Below, piece after piece: positions 11,101 through 19,990 of a stretch of 64,000 nt of DNA. The stretch's first letter is position 1. Each line of letters opens with the position of its first letter. The notes beneath the pieces were generated by a model. That model had not been told where the DNA came from and ran no database searches. It saw nothing but the letters and a program-made list of their open reading frames with translations. The translations under genes and the position numbers were made by a program. Origin of the DNA: Aspidapion aeneum (lineage: Eukaryota; Arthropoda; Insecta; Coleoptera; Brentidae); the NCBI GenBank assembly GCA_963576565.1, contig OY755042.1, forward strand, positions 2,780,112 to 2,844,111. The letters are read 5' to 3'.

Positions 11101-12389
11101 TAATGCGTTATGTCCAACTATCTATTGAGCAGTGGCAGCTGCTACAGGGAGCAACGGAGCAGTGCCCTCCTGAAACTAGACAACAAACAGGATTTTTTTA
11201 AAAGTTAAAAAAAGTTCTAGTTCTTTTTTTTAGTCTGTGGTTAACAAAAGGGTAAACTTTTTTAGCATAAATAATTACAAGCTGGCAGCACCACGCGGGA
11301 CAAGATTTCAATTTCACCCGTTTTTCAGCGGAATGTTTGTTTTAGTTGACGTCGGCCATATTCATCGTGCGAAAACGTTCGTTGCCCTTTCTACGTGTTG
11401 CCGGTTCTATCCTTAGTGAAGACGTATGAGTTTGTTTTGATTTAGGGTAGGTCAGTAATTTAAAGCCTTGCCGGTCGCGTGCTCATTATTTGTTTTTGTT
11501 TGTTTTCAAAATGGAAATACCGTCGATTAGATAATTAACTGTGCAAATTTAAATACGTTGACATATGAACTTCGATTAGAAATAAAATCATTAGGGCCAC
11601 ATAGACCGGACCTAAAAATCCTAAAAATTACCTAAAATTTTAGTGCAAGTAATAAAAAATTATACGATGCTGAAAACTGGTTGTGCGGTTGTGATAAACG
11701 AAATGATTTTTTTTGCTTTCGTTGTCTTATTATAAACAATCCACGAAGTGATCCTGCGTGGGTGGCAAAAGGAATGTGTGATATCAAGCACTTTAGTGAA
11801 AAGTTAAAGACACAAAGTAAATGCTACTTATTTAAATAACCACACAGAATTTTCTATGCTAGGTAAGACTGATATTAGGTGCCAATGGAATAGTGGCTAT
11901 AGGCAAAACATTACCGAACATAATGAAAATGTGGCAAAGAATAGACATATACTTAGTAGGTTAATAGACTTGAGGTTGCTCTATTGGGCCATAATGATTG
12001 TTTAGGTAACTTTTTTTATCTCTTTTTCCACGCAATATAAATTTCTGCCCCCCAAATTTATAACGTCTCCAGCCGCCACTAGCTTCGACCTTGTCGAACT
12101 CTTATGGGAAAGAGTCTTTACACACTCGTATGAAAATAATGCTTATTAGAACCACGAATGCACTGCAACTACAGATAAACTGACCTTTATCTTTTATTTT
12201 TCAGATAAACTCCCTAATGACAAAATGCTGAAGGCGCTGAAAAACTTCCTCCAATGTGGAGTGGATCTAGGGGAGTTTGCTAGCGATTACAAGCTTTTTG
12301 CAGCACGACAAGTCAGCGCTACTTTGAGTCCAGGAACTAGGTTATATGATGAGCTTAAAAAATGGCCTCATTTTAGTACTCCTGTTTAG
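2084..12389 (+). CDS. PGRP-S-like: Short secreted peptidoglycan recognition protein (PGRP), recognition type
   Basis: Four exons join in frame: 2084-2153, 3346-3565, 6808-6926 and 12205-12389, with phases 1, 2, 1 and GT-AG at every junction, giving 197 aa. Residues 1 to about 21 are a hydrophobic signal peptide, so the protein should enter the haemolymph. The PGRP/amidase-2 fold covers about residues 33-192: VISRKEWGAR at 34-43, the IIHHS motif at 59-63, DIGYNF at 93-98 and a GDGNIYEGAGW stretch at 102-112. C68 and C74 fit the conserved PGRP disulfide; C29 and C154 may form a second. Catalytic PGRPs bind zinc through His, His and Cys. Here H61 and Y96 remain, but the second His position is A170 (AARQ instead of GHRQ) and the Cys position is S178 (TLSPG instead of TxCPG). 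By family knowledge it should bind peptidoglycan and signal (Toll branch, like PGRP-SA) and not cleave it. Introns are 1.2, 3.2 and 5.3 kb and full of transposons. Ortholog assignment within the short PGRPs is inference. Confidence 0.93.
2197..2416. mobile_element. Small inverted-repeat element (MITE-like)
   Basis: The left arm aatagtgccaggcactattc, continuing tgacagtttc, is mirrored on the right at about 2385-2416 with two mismatches. It lies in PGRP intron 1. No target duplication is evident. Confidence 0.6.
2434..2568 (+). repeat. Second local copy of the 1607-1740 repeat
   Basis: Same order of motifs as 1607-1740 (aacatt-catgtaaaaaa, gccaagtacgcgaaa, aagaattgag), with a few changes. It lies between the small MITE and the next element. 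Confidence 0.7.
2569..3300 (+). mobile_element. About 730-bp element with an MDSSDEDL reading-frame remnant, copy 1
   Basis: Nearly identical to 58447-59182 in the opposite orientation. It starts tagtttacctaac and ends in gcttatagaaaaaat, with several ttccgcac/gtgcggaa motifs. On the strand opposite to PGRP both copies keep a short frame MDSSDEDLPQSVLEAARM followed by a stop (around 2823-2768 here). This looks like the N-terminus of a transposon protein cut short in a non-autonomous derivative. I cannot name the superfamily. Confidence 0.75.
3346..3565 (+). CDS. PGRP-S-like: PGRP exon 2 (N-terminal half of the PGRP domain)
   Basis: The acceptor is tttttag at 3345 and the donor gtaagt at 3566. 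It encodes DWPLSCRQAPVISRKEWGAR through DIGY, including the first zinc ligand (HH) and the two cysteines of the short conserved disulfide. A repeat copy (2569-3300) ends only about 45 bp upstream of the acceptor. Confidence 0.92.
3635..5143. mobile_element. TA-flanked inverted-repeat element, about 1.5 kb
   Basis: Flanked by TA on both sides. The left end ccgggtgttcttaaagttga is mirrored on the right as aggttgttctcaaagttga, and the inverted match continues about 55 bp to 'caggttgtagaact'. TA duplication suggests the Tc1/mariner type. No transposase frame is left. Confidence 0.75.
4044..5049. mobile_element. Element nested within 3635-5143
   Basis: Imperfect inverted ends: cccacctagcacaaaaatca on the left and, in reverse complement, cccacatagcacaatcacgt on the right. 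The interior is rich in aacgtta/cacgtgaaa motifs. The 65-codon frame at 4608 has no recognisable similarity and I do not call it a gene. Confidence 0.5.
5220..5576. mobile_element. TA-flanked foldback MITE
   Basis: Almost the whole element is two arms of about 100 bp (containing ggattttctcgaaaattatc) around a short loop. The ends are CAAGGTG preceded by TA and CACCTTG followed by TA. Confidence 0.8.
5579..6055 (+). repeat. Direct duplication within PGRP intron 2
   Basis: A segment containing 'attggcaat-caatcgta' and 'aatcaagtatgattctg' occurs at 5585-5815 and again at 5918-6055, with small changes. No coding content. Confidence 0.65.
6274..6634 (+). repeat. 136-bp tandem repeat, about 2.6 copies
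   Basis: The marker 'accaggaaacg' (or 'accagaaaacg') occurs at 6304, 6440 and 6576, exactly 136 bp apart. The overlapping - strand frames through this array are by-products of the periodicity. Confidence 0.85.
6808..6926 (+). CDS. PGRP-S-like: PGRP exon 3 (central PGRP domain)
   Basis: Acceptor attttag at 6807, donor gtaagt at 6927. It encodes FIIGGDGNIYEGAGWHKIG, then AHTRGYNSRSIGIGLIGNYS, the best conserved block of the family. Confidence 0.93.
7057..7420 (-). pseudogene. Ty3/gypsy-type integrase core fragment, dead
   Basis: On the - strand, DGYTYLFTCTDRYTRWTE and NGWVAAFGIPLKITT match the integrase (rve) core, preceded in another frame by EHIHIDLVGPL. So there is a frameshift at about 7340. 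The second catalytic Asp of the TDRG motif is replaced (TTYHG). No LTRs are visible. It sits in PGRP intron 3, antisense to the gene. Confidence 0.8.
7532..9337. mobile_element. TA-flanked element with GGGTAAA ends, 1.8 kb
   Basis: Left end TA-GGGTAAAACACCCAGTTAG, right end in reverse complement TA-GGGTAAACTGCCCAATTG, and both ends continue with 'gtcgtcca'. The interior repeats short motifs such as ggtcgaaaaactg and ggacgaaaactggg in both orientations. The frames inside (8057-8284, 8868-9191) consist of these motifs and show no transposase similarity. Confidence 0.75.
9340..9872. other. No gene recognised
   Basis: AT-rich intron DNA. A local palindromic patch at 9455-9520 repeats cccgc/gcggg motifs (gcgggattg twice). 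Confidence 0.4.
9925..10268 (+). repeat. Copy of the 'tttccgtgggtag' foldback family
   Basis: From aaaatcaaacaagtttg through ggctaatcgggcaaaaagga, tttttccgtgggtagcctga and acacctaataagtgttgaca to gcgccatctaccgagatacg it matches 54350-54615 and 57955-58240. This is a single arm only. Confidence 0.8.
10270..11490. other. hAT interior with no gene recognised
   Basis: AT-rich sequence with no convincing coding frame. The GC-richer part at 10960-11170 has no family I can name. Confidence 0.4.
11540..11985 (+). pseudogene. hAT-type transposase N-terminal remnant (TTF zinc finger, DUF4371 start)
   Basis: Reading + in shifting frames: LYDAENWLCGCDKRNDFFCF and WVAKGMCDIKHFSEKL match the TTF-type zinc finger region, and after a gap ITEHNENVAKNRHILSRLID matches the following DUF4371 start of ZMYM1-like/hAT transposases. 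Stops and shifts interrupt it, and the catalytic domain is missing. A related copy is at 41903-43828. Confidence 0.7.
12205..12389 (+). CDS. PGRP-S-like: PGRP exon 4 (C-terminal domain and stop)
   Basis: The acceptor tttttcag ends at 12204 and the TAG stop is at 12387-12389. It encodes DKLPNDKMLKALKNFLQCG and ends in LYDELKKWPHFSTPV. This exon holds the two altered zinc positions (AARQ, TLSPG). The hAT remnant ending at 12081 stops only 123 bp before the exon. Confidence 0.92.
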
Positions 12390-12413
12390 GAACTTATGTA
12401 TTGTTTATAATGC

Positions 12414-12419
12414 AATAAA
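12414..12419 (+). promoter_or_regulatory. PGRP poly(A) signal
   Basis: AATAAA lies 25 bp after the PGRP stop codon in AT-rich DNA. The short 3' UTR this implies is plausible for an insect immune gene. Confidence 0.6.
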
Positions 12420-12539
12420 TTAAACTTATTATTTTATTGTATTTATTTTTTAAAGTTGAAAAAAACAATCTGCGTAAAATAAGAAAAATCTGGTGATGAA
12501 AACTAGTGCACAATCCGAGGGATTTGAAAACCAGCAATC

Positions 12540-12715
12540 ATAACAAAAACATTTAATAGGAAAAAATGGATAAACCTCAAAATTTTTAATAAGGCATTGC
12601 AAAAATTTTTAAACAATATTCCGCATATTTTATTACTTTAAAACTTAAATATTATCCAAATCCTTCAAAAAGCCAAGTTCTCCAATACAAATTTCAAAAT
12701 GAAAGATAGTTTGGA
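12540..12715 (+). repeat. Dispersed repeat, copy downstream of PGRP
   Basis: Direct-orientation partner of 1480-1720 (same 'ggcattgcaaaa' and 'aacaatattccgcatatttta' segments), about 10.9 kb apart. Confidence 0.75.
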
Positions 12716-12784
12716 AATATTTTTTTAATTTATTAAATTTAAATACCATAATTTTTTATATAAACATAGGTGCTGAAAAAGAAT

Positions 12785-13482
12785 ACCAAAAGTAGGGATC
12801 AACAGTGAACATGGACAAGACACAGTACTTATATATTGGAAACGAATCCAGTGAGTTAGTACTAGAAAATGGACAAACAATATCTCCATGCAATGAGTAT
12901 GTATACTTGGGTGTCACCTTTGATCAGACAGGAACAGACTGTAAAGAATTGGAAAAAAGAATAGTAAAAGCAAAAACGGTTATTGGATGTCTTTATGGAG
13001 CAGAGAGATAATAAAGAATGTAAAATTTAACATATATGAAACAATGGTGAAAAGCACGCTGTTGTATGGAACAGAGACTTGTCGCGTAACAGAAAAATAC
13101 AAAACAAAAATGGAAAGTGTCGAAATGGATGCAATTAGAAGATCAATGAGAATATCTAGAATAGATCACATAAGAAATGAGATCATAAAAGAAAGAATGG
13201 GAATCGAGGGAAGCATAACGGATGACATCACTAAAAGGCAACTGATATGGTACGGCCATGTACAGCGGATGAACGACGAAAGATTACCAAAGCGGGTCCT
13301 AGAATGGCAACCAATAGGGCGTAGAAAAAGAGGGCGTCCTAAACTAGAATGGCAACAGTCAATCCAAAGATCAATGAGTCAAAAAAATCTGACAGAAGAT
13401 GATTGTCAGGATCGAAGGAGGTGGAGAATAGGCGTTGGACAACGTAGAAAAACGTTCTAAACCGACATAGTAGTAGTAGTAG
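12785..13482 (+). pseudogene. Non-LTR retrotransposon tail (RTE-like reverse transcriptase C-terminus), frameshifted
   Basis: The first frame (to 13011) contains NMDKTQYLYIGNESS and EYVYLGVTFD, the region after the RT palm. A frameshift near 13000 leads into TMVKSTLLYGTETCRVTEKY, QLIWYGHVQRMNDERLPKRV and GRRKRGRPK, the typical C-terminal block. It ends at a (TAG)n tail, 13467-13482. The 5' part is truncated. Clade assignment is by pattern only. Confidence 0.85.
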
Positions 13483-13960
13483 GTGCTCAAACGCCTTGTT
13501 TTTGAGATACAGCGTCTTAAAGTTTAATTTTTTTTAGTTTTTTGTTTATAGATTGTACAATTTTTCAGATATTTAACTCAAATTTGGCACGTTTATTTAA
13601 GTAAAGGCACTACACTATTAGACTTGCCATATAGTACTAAAAACCTACATGGTGATACGTTTTCAGGGGTACTGAGCTTTCCCCCTGATTTTTTTTCGTT
13701 GTAAGCCACTGGTAAGCATGTGTACATATTTTAAAACAAGAAATAAAATCCTTGTTTCATTTGCAAACATTTTTGTTTCCTGGAATTTTTTTCTATCTAT
13801 AGCCGTTTTAGAGAAAATCTCTGTTGTGCCAACTGCTATCAGAAAATAAAAAAATGCTCCATAGCATGGCAAGTATATCAAAATCAAGAAAATTTTTAAA
13901 ACTTATTTGGCATGCCTAATATTGTAGTGCCTATAGGTACATAGGTACAGCAAACAAGAA
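13483..13960. other. No gene recognised
   Basis: AT-rich DNA between the retrotransposon tail and the foldback insertion. The frame at 13663-13887 (-) has no recognisable features. Confidence 0.4.
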
Positions 13961-13990
13961 TAAGTTGTGCTATTCCAAGCCCAATCAGAT

Positions 13991-14873
13991 GGGCGGCGGA
14001 TAAAGGGTCGAAAGGACAAAAGGTCGAAAGTTCAAAAGGTCGAAAATATAAAAGGTCGAAAGTACAAAAGTACAAAAGGTCGAAAATACAAAAGGTCGAA
14101 AGAACAAAAGGTCAAAAGTACAAAAGGTCGAAAATACAAACAAAAGGTCGAAAGTACAAAAGGTCAAAAGTACAAAAGGTCGAAAATACAAAAGGTCGAA
14201 AATACAAAAGGTCAAAAATACAAAAGGTCGAAAATTCAAAAGGTCGAAAGCACAAAAGATTGAAAGTACAAAAGGTCGAAAATTCAAAAGGTCGAAAGCA
14301 CAAAAGGTTGAAAGTACAAAAGGTCGAAAGTACAAAAGGTCGAAAGTACAAAAGGTCGAAAGCTCAACAGGTCGAAAGTATGAAAATAAAAGATTGAAAC
14401 CTAACCAAGTCGAATTGCCCTACCCCGCCGAGGTAGTCCTGAGGTCGAGGATAGTTCATAGTTAACCCGGTTAGGTTACTAACCCAACCTGACCAGGTTA
14501 GGTTTGTTTACTAACAAAAAACTACCCTGATCTCGTCAGGAAAGTTTTTTTTTGATTTACTAACCTAACCGGGTCAGGTTGGGATAGTAACTTAACCTAA
14601 ACTCGGCCCCGGGTCCACCTCAACTGGACAGGTCAATTCGACTTGATACGGTAAATTGGTGTTTTTAATATTTTGTATTGTCGATTTTTTTTCGACCTTT
14701 TGTACTTTCGACCTTTTGTACTTTCGACCTTTTTTACTTTCGACCTTTTGTACTTTTGACCTTTTGTACTTTCGACTTTTTGTACTTTCGACCTTTTGTA
14801 CTTTCGACCTTTTGTACTTTCGACCTTTTGTATTTTCGACCTTATTTACTTTCGACCTTTTATCCGCCGCCCC
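13991..14873. mobile_element. Foldback element made of 16-bp tandem repeats, 8-bp target duplication
   Basis: The ends gggcggcggataaa/gggtcg and, in reverse complement, ggggcggcggataaaaggtc are flanked by AATCAGAT at 13983-13990 and 14874-14881. The left arm (to about 14380) is an array of (gtacaaaaggtcgaaa)n; the right arm (14690-14866) is the same array inverted. The centre (14400-14650) is also palindromic (actaacccaacctgacc against ggtcaggttgggatagt). No transposase is present. The long frames through the arrays are by-products of the repeat. Confidence 0.88.
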
Positions 14874-14984
14874 AATCAGATGGAGTATCAAAATTAATAT
14901 CTATCCAAAACCAAAAGTTGTGTTTTTCGAAAAATTTTAATATCTCCGACATCTTGCAAACAATTTTTATAAAATTTGGTGTTT

Positions 14985-15560
14985 GTATTAGCAACTACGA
15001 CCAATCAAATGATGTTAATGAATTTTATACTATATTATAGTAGTGTGAGCTATAAATAGTGATCATAATTTTTTCGAGAAAAAAAATTTGCTCCGATTTC
15101 AAACATTTTTATAGACCTTTGCGCTGCAGATGATGTTAATGAATTTTTTTGTCGCTCTGTCTGTCTGTAAAGACCAACTCGCATAACTCAAAAACCGCTT
15201 GACCGATTTGAATGAAATTTGGTACCTAGGCTGGGTCTTGGGTCGAGATGGTCCCATTTAAAAATAAACAAAATCCACCGAACGCAAGCCAATTAAAAGG
15301 GTGGGGGTAAATTTCAAAAATTAGAGTTTAAGTGAAAATATGGCGTGTAATCAAACGAAAGGTAATTGAGTCTGGAGCTAAACAAAATAAATTTTAATTT
15401 AAAAAAAGGGTGGGGTAAATTTAAAAAATTAGAGTTTAAGTCAAAACATGGCTTCTGTGCTATCTAATGAAAGGTAATTGAGTCTGAAGTTGAATAAAAT
15501 TTATTTTAGTTTTTAGTTATATTTGCTCACACATACACTATAACTATAGTACCTAGTGTG
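14985..15560 (+). repeat. 'gctcacac' interspersed repeat, copy 1
   Basis: Runs from tagtagtgtgagctat through aattttttcgagaaaaaaa, ccgcttgaccgattt and aaatttggtacctaggctgg to a closing ttgctcacacatacactata. The 'gtctgtctgtctgta' run is part of the repeat. Related copies: 15733-16440, 38104-38660, 59693-60335. Confidence 0.8.
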
Positions 15561-15732
15561 AGCTTAGGTGACCACATATTGGCAGAGTATTTCTAGGCCT
15601 TCTAGTTTTTTTGTAACCATAGCCAACTATGTTATTTCTTATACATCATTAAATAGAGAATAAAAATAGATTTTCAACACTGTATAACAAGCCTATTTTT
15701 GTGTGAAGGAAAATGTGAATTTATTAAAAGAT
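15560..15732 (-). repeat. Internally deleted fragment of the 'ggcggctat' repeat
   Basis: tttttttgtaaccatagcca, then 'gttatttcttatac' and 'ctgtataacaagcctat', matches 57335-57445, and in reverse 19390-19480, with an internal deletion. Confidence 0.6.
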
Positions 15733-16440
15733 CCGTTTTAGCTCACACATATACTATACTATAGTAGTGTGAGCTATGGTGATCCTAATTTTTTCGAGAA
15801 AAAAAAAGTTGCTCCGATTTCAAAAAATTTTTATATATCTTTGCGTTTCAGATGATTTTGAAACTTTTTTGTTGCGCCGTCTGTCTGTCTGTATGTCTGT
15901 CTGTAACGACCAACGCGCATAACTCAAAAACCGCTTGGCCGATTTTAATGAAATTTGGTACCTAGGCTGGGTCTTGGGTCGAGATGGTCCCATTTAAAAA
16001 TGAACAAAATCCACCCCACACAAACCAAATAAAAGGGTGGGGGTAGATTTCAAAATTAGAGTTTATGTGAAAATATGGCGTGTGTGATATCAAACGAGAG
16101 GTAACTGAGTCTGCAGTTAAACAAAATACATTTTAATTTATTTTAAAAAAAGGGTGGGGGTATATTTTAAAAATTAGAGTTTAAGTGAAAATATGGCGTG
16201 TGTGATATCAAACGAAAGGTAATTGAGTCCGGAGTTTAACAAAATACATTTTAGTTTTTGTTTTTTTTAAGGGTGGGGGTAGATTTCAAAAATTTGAGTT
16301 TAAGTCAAAACATGGCTTGTGTGGTATCAAACAAAAGGTAATTTAGTCAGGAGTTGAATAAAATATATTTCAGTTTTTAGTTATATTAGCTCACACGTAC
16401 ACTATAACTATAGTACCTAGTGTAAGCTTAGGGGCCCATA
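15733..16440 (+). repeat. 'gctcacac' interspersed repeat, copy 2
   Basis: A longer copy with three successive 'aagggtgggggta...atggcgtgtgtgatatcaaacga' sub-repeats at about 16035, 16150 and 16270. It ends in attagctcacacgtacacta. Confidence 0.8.
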
Positions 16441-16614
16441 TATTGGCAGAGTATTTTACTTAGTTGCTTATAAAACATATGCCGTAATTGTGCTTGCTGT
16501 CATACCTACATAAGTATAAAGTATTAAAGTATCTCAAATATTTCTGCTATTAAATTTAGTATGAAAAGGTTTCCAATAATTGGAAATAATTGGACTAATG
16601 TATATTATAATTAA

Positions 16615-17583
16615 GGCCATCAATACCGCAATAGTAAGGCAAAAGTTAAAATAAAAGCAAAACTAACCAAGGGCTTTCAAGTAAATAAAGGTCTTAAACA
16701 AGGTTGCTGTATCTCGCCTACGCTCTTCAAGATATATTTGGAACAGGTCCTTCAAGTCTGGAAGAGAAAATGCCAAAACATGGGAATTCCGTTGAATGAA
16801 ACCACCTTGTATACTTTATGTTTCGCCGATGATCAGAAAGTGGTGGCTCAGGATTATGACGACCTCGAATATATGACACGAAAACTAATAGAAGAGTACA
16901 ATAAGTGGGGACTAGAGGTTAATATCAATAAGACAGAGTATATGTGTATTGGTGGAACGAAACAGGATCTAATCTTAAATACTGGGCAGCGAATTCAGTC
17001 CTGTGATGAGTATAAATACTTAGGTCTAAAAATTACAGCTGACGGAACACTAGACAAAGCTATAAAAGATAGAAACGTACAAGGAAGAAAAGCAATAACT
17101 TTATTAAATGGAATAATTTGGGACCAAAGTATATCAAAACATAACAAAAAGCTTATATATAACACCATTGTAAAAAGTATTATTACATACGGCTCAGAAG
17201 TATGGCCAATCAAAGATAGAACAGAAAAAATGCTTTCCGCTACGGAGATGGACTATTGGAGAAGAGCAGCAGGGAAATCAAAAAGAGAAAGAGTTACCAA
17301 TCAAAGAATAAGAGAAATTATGACAGTGGGTGAACGTACTCTAGTGGATGATATAAGAACAAAACAACTGGTGTGGTACGGACATGTACAAAGAATGGAT
17401 GATGGAAGACTACCTAAACAAATATTACAATGGAAACCAACTGGCCGAAGAAAACGAGGAAGACCAAGGAGAAGCTGGAGAGAAGGAATAGATAGTGAAA
17501 TAAGAATAAGAGGCCTAGATGATGAATTATGGGCAAACAGAAACGAGTGGAGATTGGGTATCGGAAGACGTAGAACGTTGTGA
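16615..17583 (+). pseudogene. RTE-like reverse transcriptase fragment with a 281-codon open frame
   Basis: The open frame begins at 16615, includes VNKGLKQGCCISPTLFKIYL and the catalytic FADDQ motif, and continues through EYKYLGLKIT, SIITYGSEVWPI, QLVWYGHVQRMDDGRLPKQ and GRRKRGRPR to a TGA at 17581. It is truncated upstream of the palm, so endonuclease and fingers are missing, but the retained part has no stop. A (TA)n tail follows (17590-17604). It is related to 12785-13482 but clearly diverged. Confidence 0.88.
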
Positions 17584-18034
17584 AACCGATAAATATATAT
17601 ATATAGTCTTTCTTTTTGTACCATAAGAATGCTGAAGAAGCTCAAGATAAGTACCTGTGCTGGGTTTGAGTTCAAAGTTGACTCCAAATTGGGTGGATTT
17701 GAAATATTATAAATTTAAACAAAATATGAACATTTACTTTAATGTACTTCAATATTTTGTCATCAATTTTTAGTTTTTGGTCCTGTTTTGAGTTTATTAG
17801 GGTATTTGACAAATTTTAGAAAAGAGTTTAGAAAATTATTAAAATAGTATATTTTATCATGACTACATTTAAAATCAAGTTTTCTAATTTCCGATTTGAA
17901 TTTGTCGCTAAAACGCTCATTTCTAGCATGGCGTTGCAATGACGTCACAGCGCAGTAAACTCGTGGACAGATACACGGCATTCAAGGGTTTATTTGTTTT
18001 TGATCTGTGTTTTTACTGTTTTTTATGTAACAAA

Positions 18035-18217
18035 ATGTCCTATAAGTGGTGTGTAGTGGCTCAGTGTTAGAATACTAGCATAAAAACACCTGAAAATCTA
18101 TTTATTCATGTGCCTACAGCAGTAAAAGAAAGGAACAAGTGGCTAGAACTTGCTCGAAGAAACCCAAGGGCCTTATCTAATACATCTTCACTTTACATTT
18201 GTGAAGATCACTTTGAT
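18035..18217 (+). pseudogene. THAP zinc-finger exon with an in-frame stop
   Basis: The ATG at 18035 gives MSYKWCVVAQC, then a TAG at codon 12, then NTSIKTPENLFIHVPTAVKE, NKWLELARRN and LYICEDHFD before a gtgagt donor. The C-x4-C and C-x2-H pairs, FxxP and W are the THAP (C2CH) signature. THAP domains open many transposases (P element, Kolobok and others). One nonsense codon and no following transposase exon make it a remnant. Confidence 0.8.
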
Positions 18218-18260
18218 GTGAGTATAACTAAATTGTTTCTATAAATTTTTCTCACGTTGT

Positions 18261-18266
<6 letters not shown>

Positions 18267-18320
<54 letters not shown>
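18267..18320. repeat. (TA)n microsatellite
   Basis: About 27 uninterrupted TA units inside the THAP element. Confidence 0.97.
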
Positions 18321-18321
<1 letters not shown>

Positions 18322-19690
18322 CTATAATATATATAAGTAGAAAGATACTCCACCAATTAATAGACATTAAAAAGCTCACTTTATAATAATTTTGGTGTTT
18401 TGAAATTTGTTATGAAGGGTCATAAGAATTCTTTGAAACAAAAGGTATTTAGAAAATTTTGTTTTAAAAAAGCAATTTTTGATTGTTTCTTAATGCTTTA
18501 AATAATAATGATTAGGTATTTAATTGAATCTATTGTAAGTGGCATATTAAACAAAAAAGTAAAACATATAACTTAACCTCAAAATCTAAATTAGTAAAAG
18601 TAGGCAAAGAATATCGTAAAAAAACTTTCAGTTATATACAAAACAACTCATCGAATACTTACATCAACATTTTAACGTTTCTAAATTTCGCAGAACAAAA
18701 ATCACTGTTGTTGGCAAAAAAGCCTGCCACCATAAAGGAAGTCAGTATTGGCAAGTTGGAGCTATCGGCTTTGGAGAGTCCGTTTTCCATTGAAAATGTT
18801 TTTTATAAGCAAAACACAAAATAAAATCTAATTTCGCACTTTAAACCAAAGCAAATATTACCATCCATAAGAAAATACCACAGAAAATAGGTTCGTTCGA
18901 GGCGTTTACTGTTTTGTGACGTCACTCGCAGCTGATTGGTAGACCGCCTGTTTTGAATCACGTGTCTAATTGTGTTAATTCAATGAATTTATTTAATTAA
19001 AAGAACCATGAATTTGAGAAAAAATTAAACAAAAAAGTTTGGTTTTAGCATTCCCAAGACCTAAAGAGATATCTAAAATTAAATATATATTTATTTTTTA
19101 CTACCGTCAAACACCCTATTATAAATAATGTTTCAGTTACCTTTAGTATCATAAACAAAATATAAATTTTAAGAAATTTCATTATTTTTTGGGTAAAAAA
19201 AGTAAAGTTGAAAAATAAAGGTCTTTACAGATAAATCAAATAATTGGCAAAATTTTGTCAGATAGATATGTACGTAACGTAAGTATGACAATAAACACAA
19301 TTACGACCTTTGTTTCGCAGCCAACTAAGCGAAAAACAGTTTATTTAATAAAGTTATATTTTCTATGATCCAATGATGGCTTGTTATACATACGCTTTAT
19401 GCTCTATTTAATGGCGTATAAATCTAATATGGCGGCTATCAGAAATAACAAAGTTGGCTAGGGTTACAAATAAACTAGAAGGCCTAGAAAATATTCGTTC
19501 ACGTCATGCGATTGGTCGTAGTTGCTTACACAAAATTACCAAAGTTTATAAAATTTGTTTACAAGATCGCGGAGATATTAAAAAATTTTTAAAAATACAA
19601 CTTTTAGTTTTTTTTCGATTTTTTCAAAACCCCTGTAGATATTTTTAATTCTTATACACCATTTGATTGGGCTTGGAATAACGCAACTTT

Positions 19691-19990
19691 TTTCTCATTT
19701 ACCGAAAATTATATCTCCTACTGTTTCGGTTACTTTTTGGATAAAATTAAATGTATTTTATAATTTTCTGTGTACAACAATCATTAATTAGACTAGATTT
19801 AAAATAAAGCAAAAGGTAAAAACTGATCACTACATTTTACAATCTTTTGAACTTAAAGCTAAATCCTAAAAATATGTTTCTTGTTTAGGACAGTCAGGTA
19901 TTTATATGACTTACACTTAAAAGCATTAAAATCTTTCTATATCAGTATATTAACTAGAAGGCTATTTATACTAATTTTCTTGCTAACCCA
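19691..19990. other. No gene recognised
   Basis: AT-rich DNA before the next interspersed repeat. Confidence 0.4.

Larger units (their letters stand above)
9873..12081 (+). mobile_element. Deleted hAT transposon in PGRP intron 3
   Basis: The inverted ends read cagtgtcggctggtgacgtt on the left and (reverse complement) tagtggcggctggagacgtt on the right, and match for about 70 bp through 'gcagaaatttatattgc'. CAGTGGCGG-type ends are typical of hAT elements. Inside, on the + strand, lie transposase remnants (next entry). A foldback-family copy sits at 9925-10268. I see no intact target duplication. Confidence 0.7.
17800..19117 (+). mobile_element. THAP-bearing inverted-repeat element, 1.3 kb
   Basis: The ends TAGGGTATTTGAC and (reverse complement) TAGGGTGTTTGAC are flanked by TTAT on both sides. 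Inner inverted pieces (agtttactg-gc-gtgacgtca type) occur at 17935-17960 and 18905-18930. It contains a THAP exon remnant and a (TA)n run, but no transposase catalytic domain that I can find. Confidence 0.7.
17690..19690 (+). repeat. Interspersed repeat split by the THAP element
   Basis: 17690-17799 plus 19118-19480 match the reverse complement of about 57330-57740 (tttttagtttttggtc, gttttgagttta, taaataatgtttcag, ggcttgttatac, aatatggcggctat). The last part (19540-19690) instead matches, inverted, the DNA flanking the foldback at 13991-14873. Confidence 0.7.

Noticed and set aside
14460..14600. TTAGG-type telomeric repeats
   Set aside because: Only scattered 'ggttagg' words within a palindrome, no tandem TTAGG run.
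13967..15040. Lys/Arg- or Phe-rich frames of about 80-120 codons
   Set aside because: They are translations of the 16-bp repeat arms of the foldback element, mirrored on the two strands.
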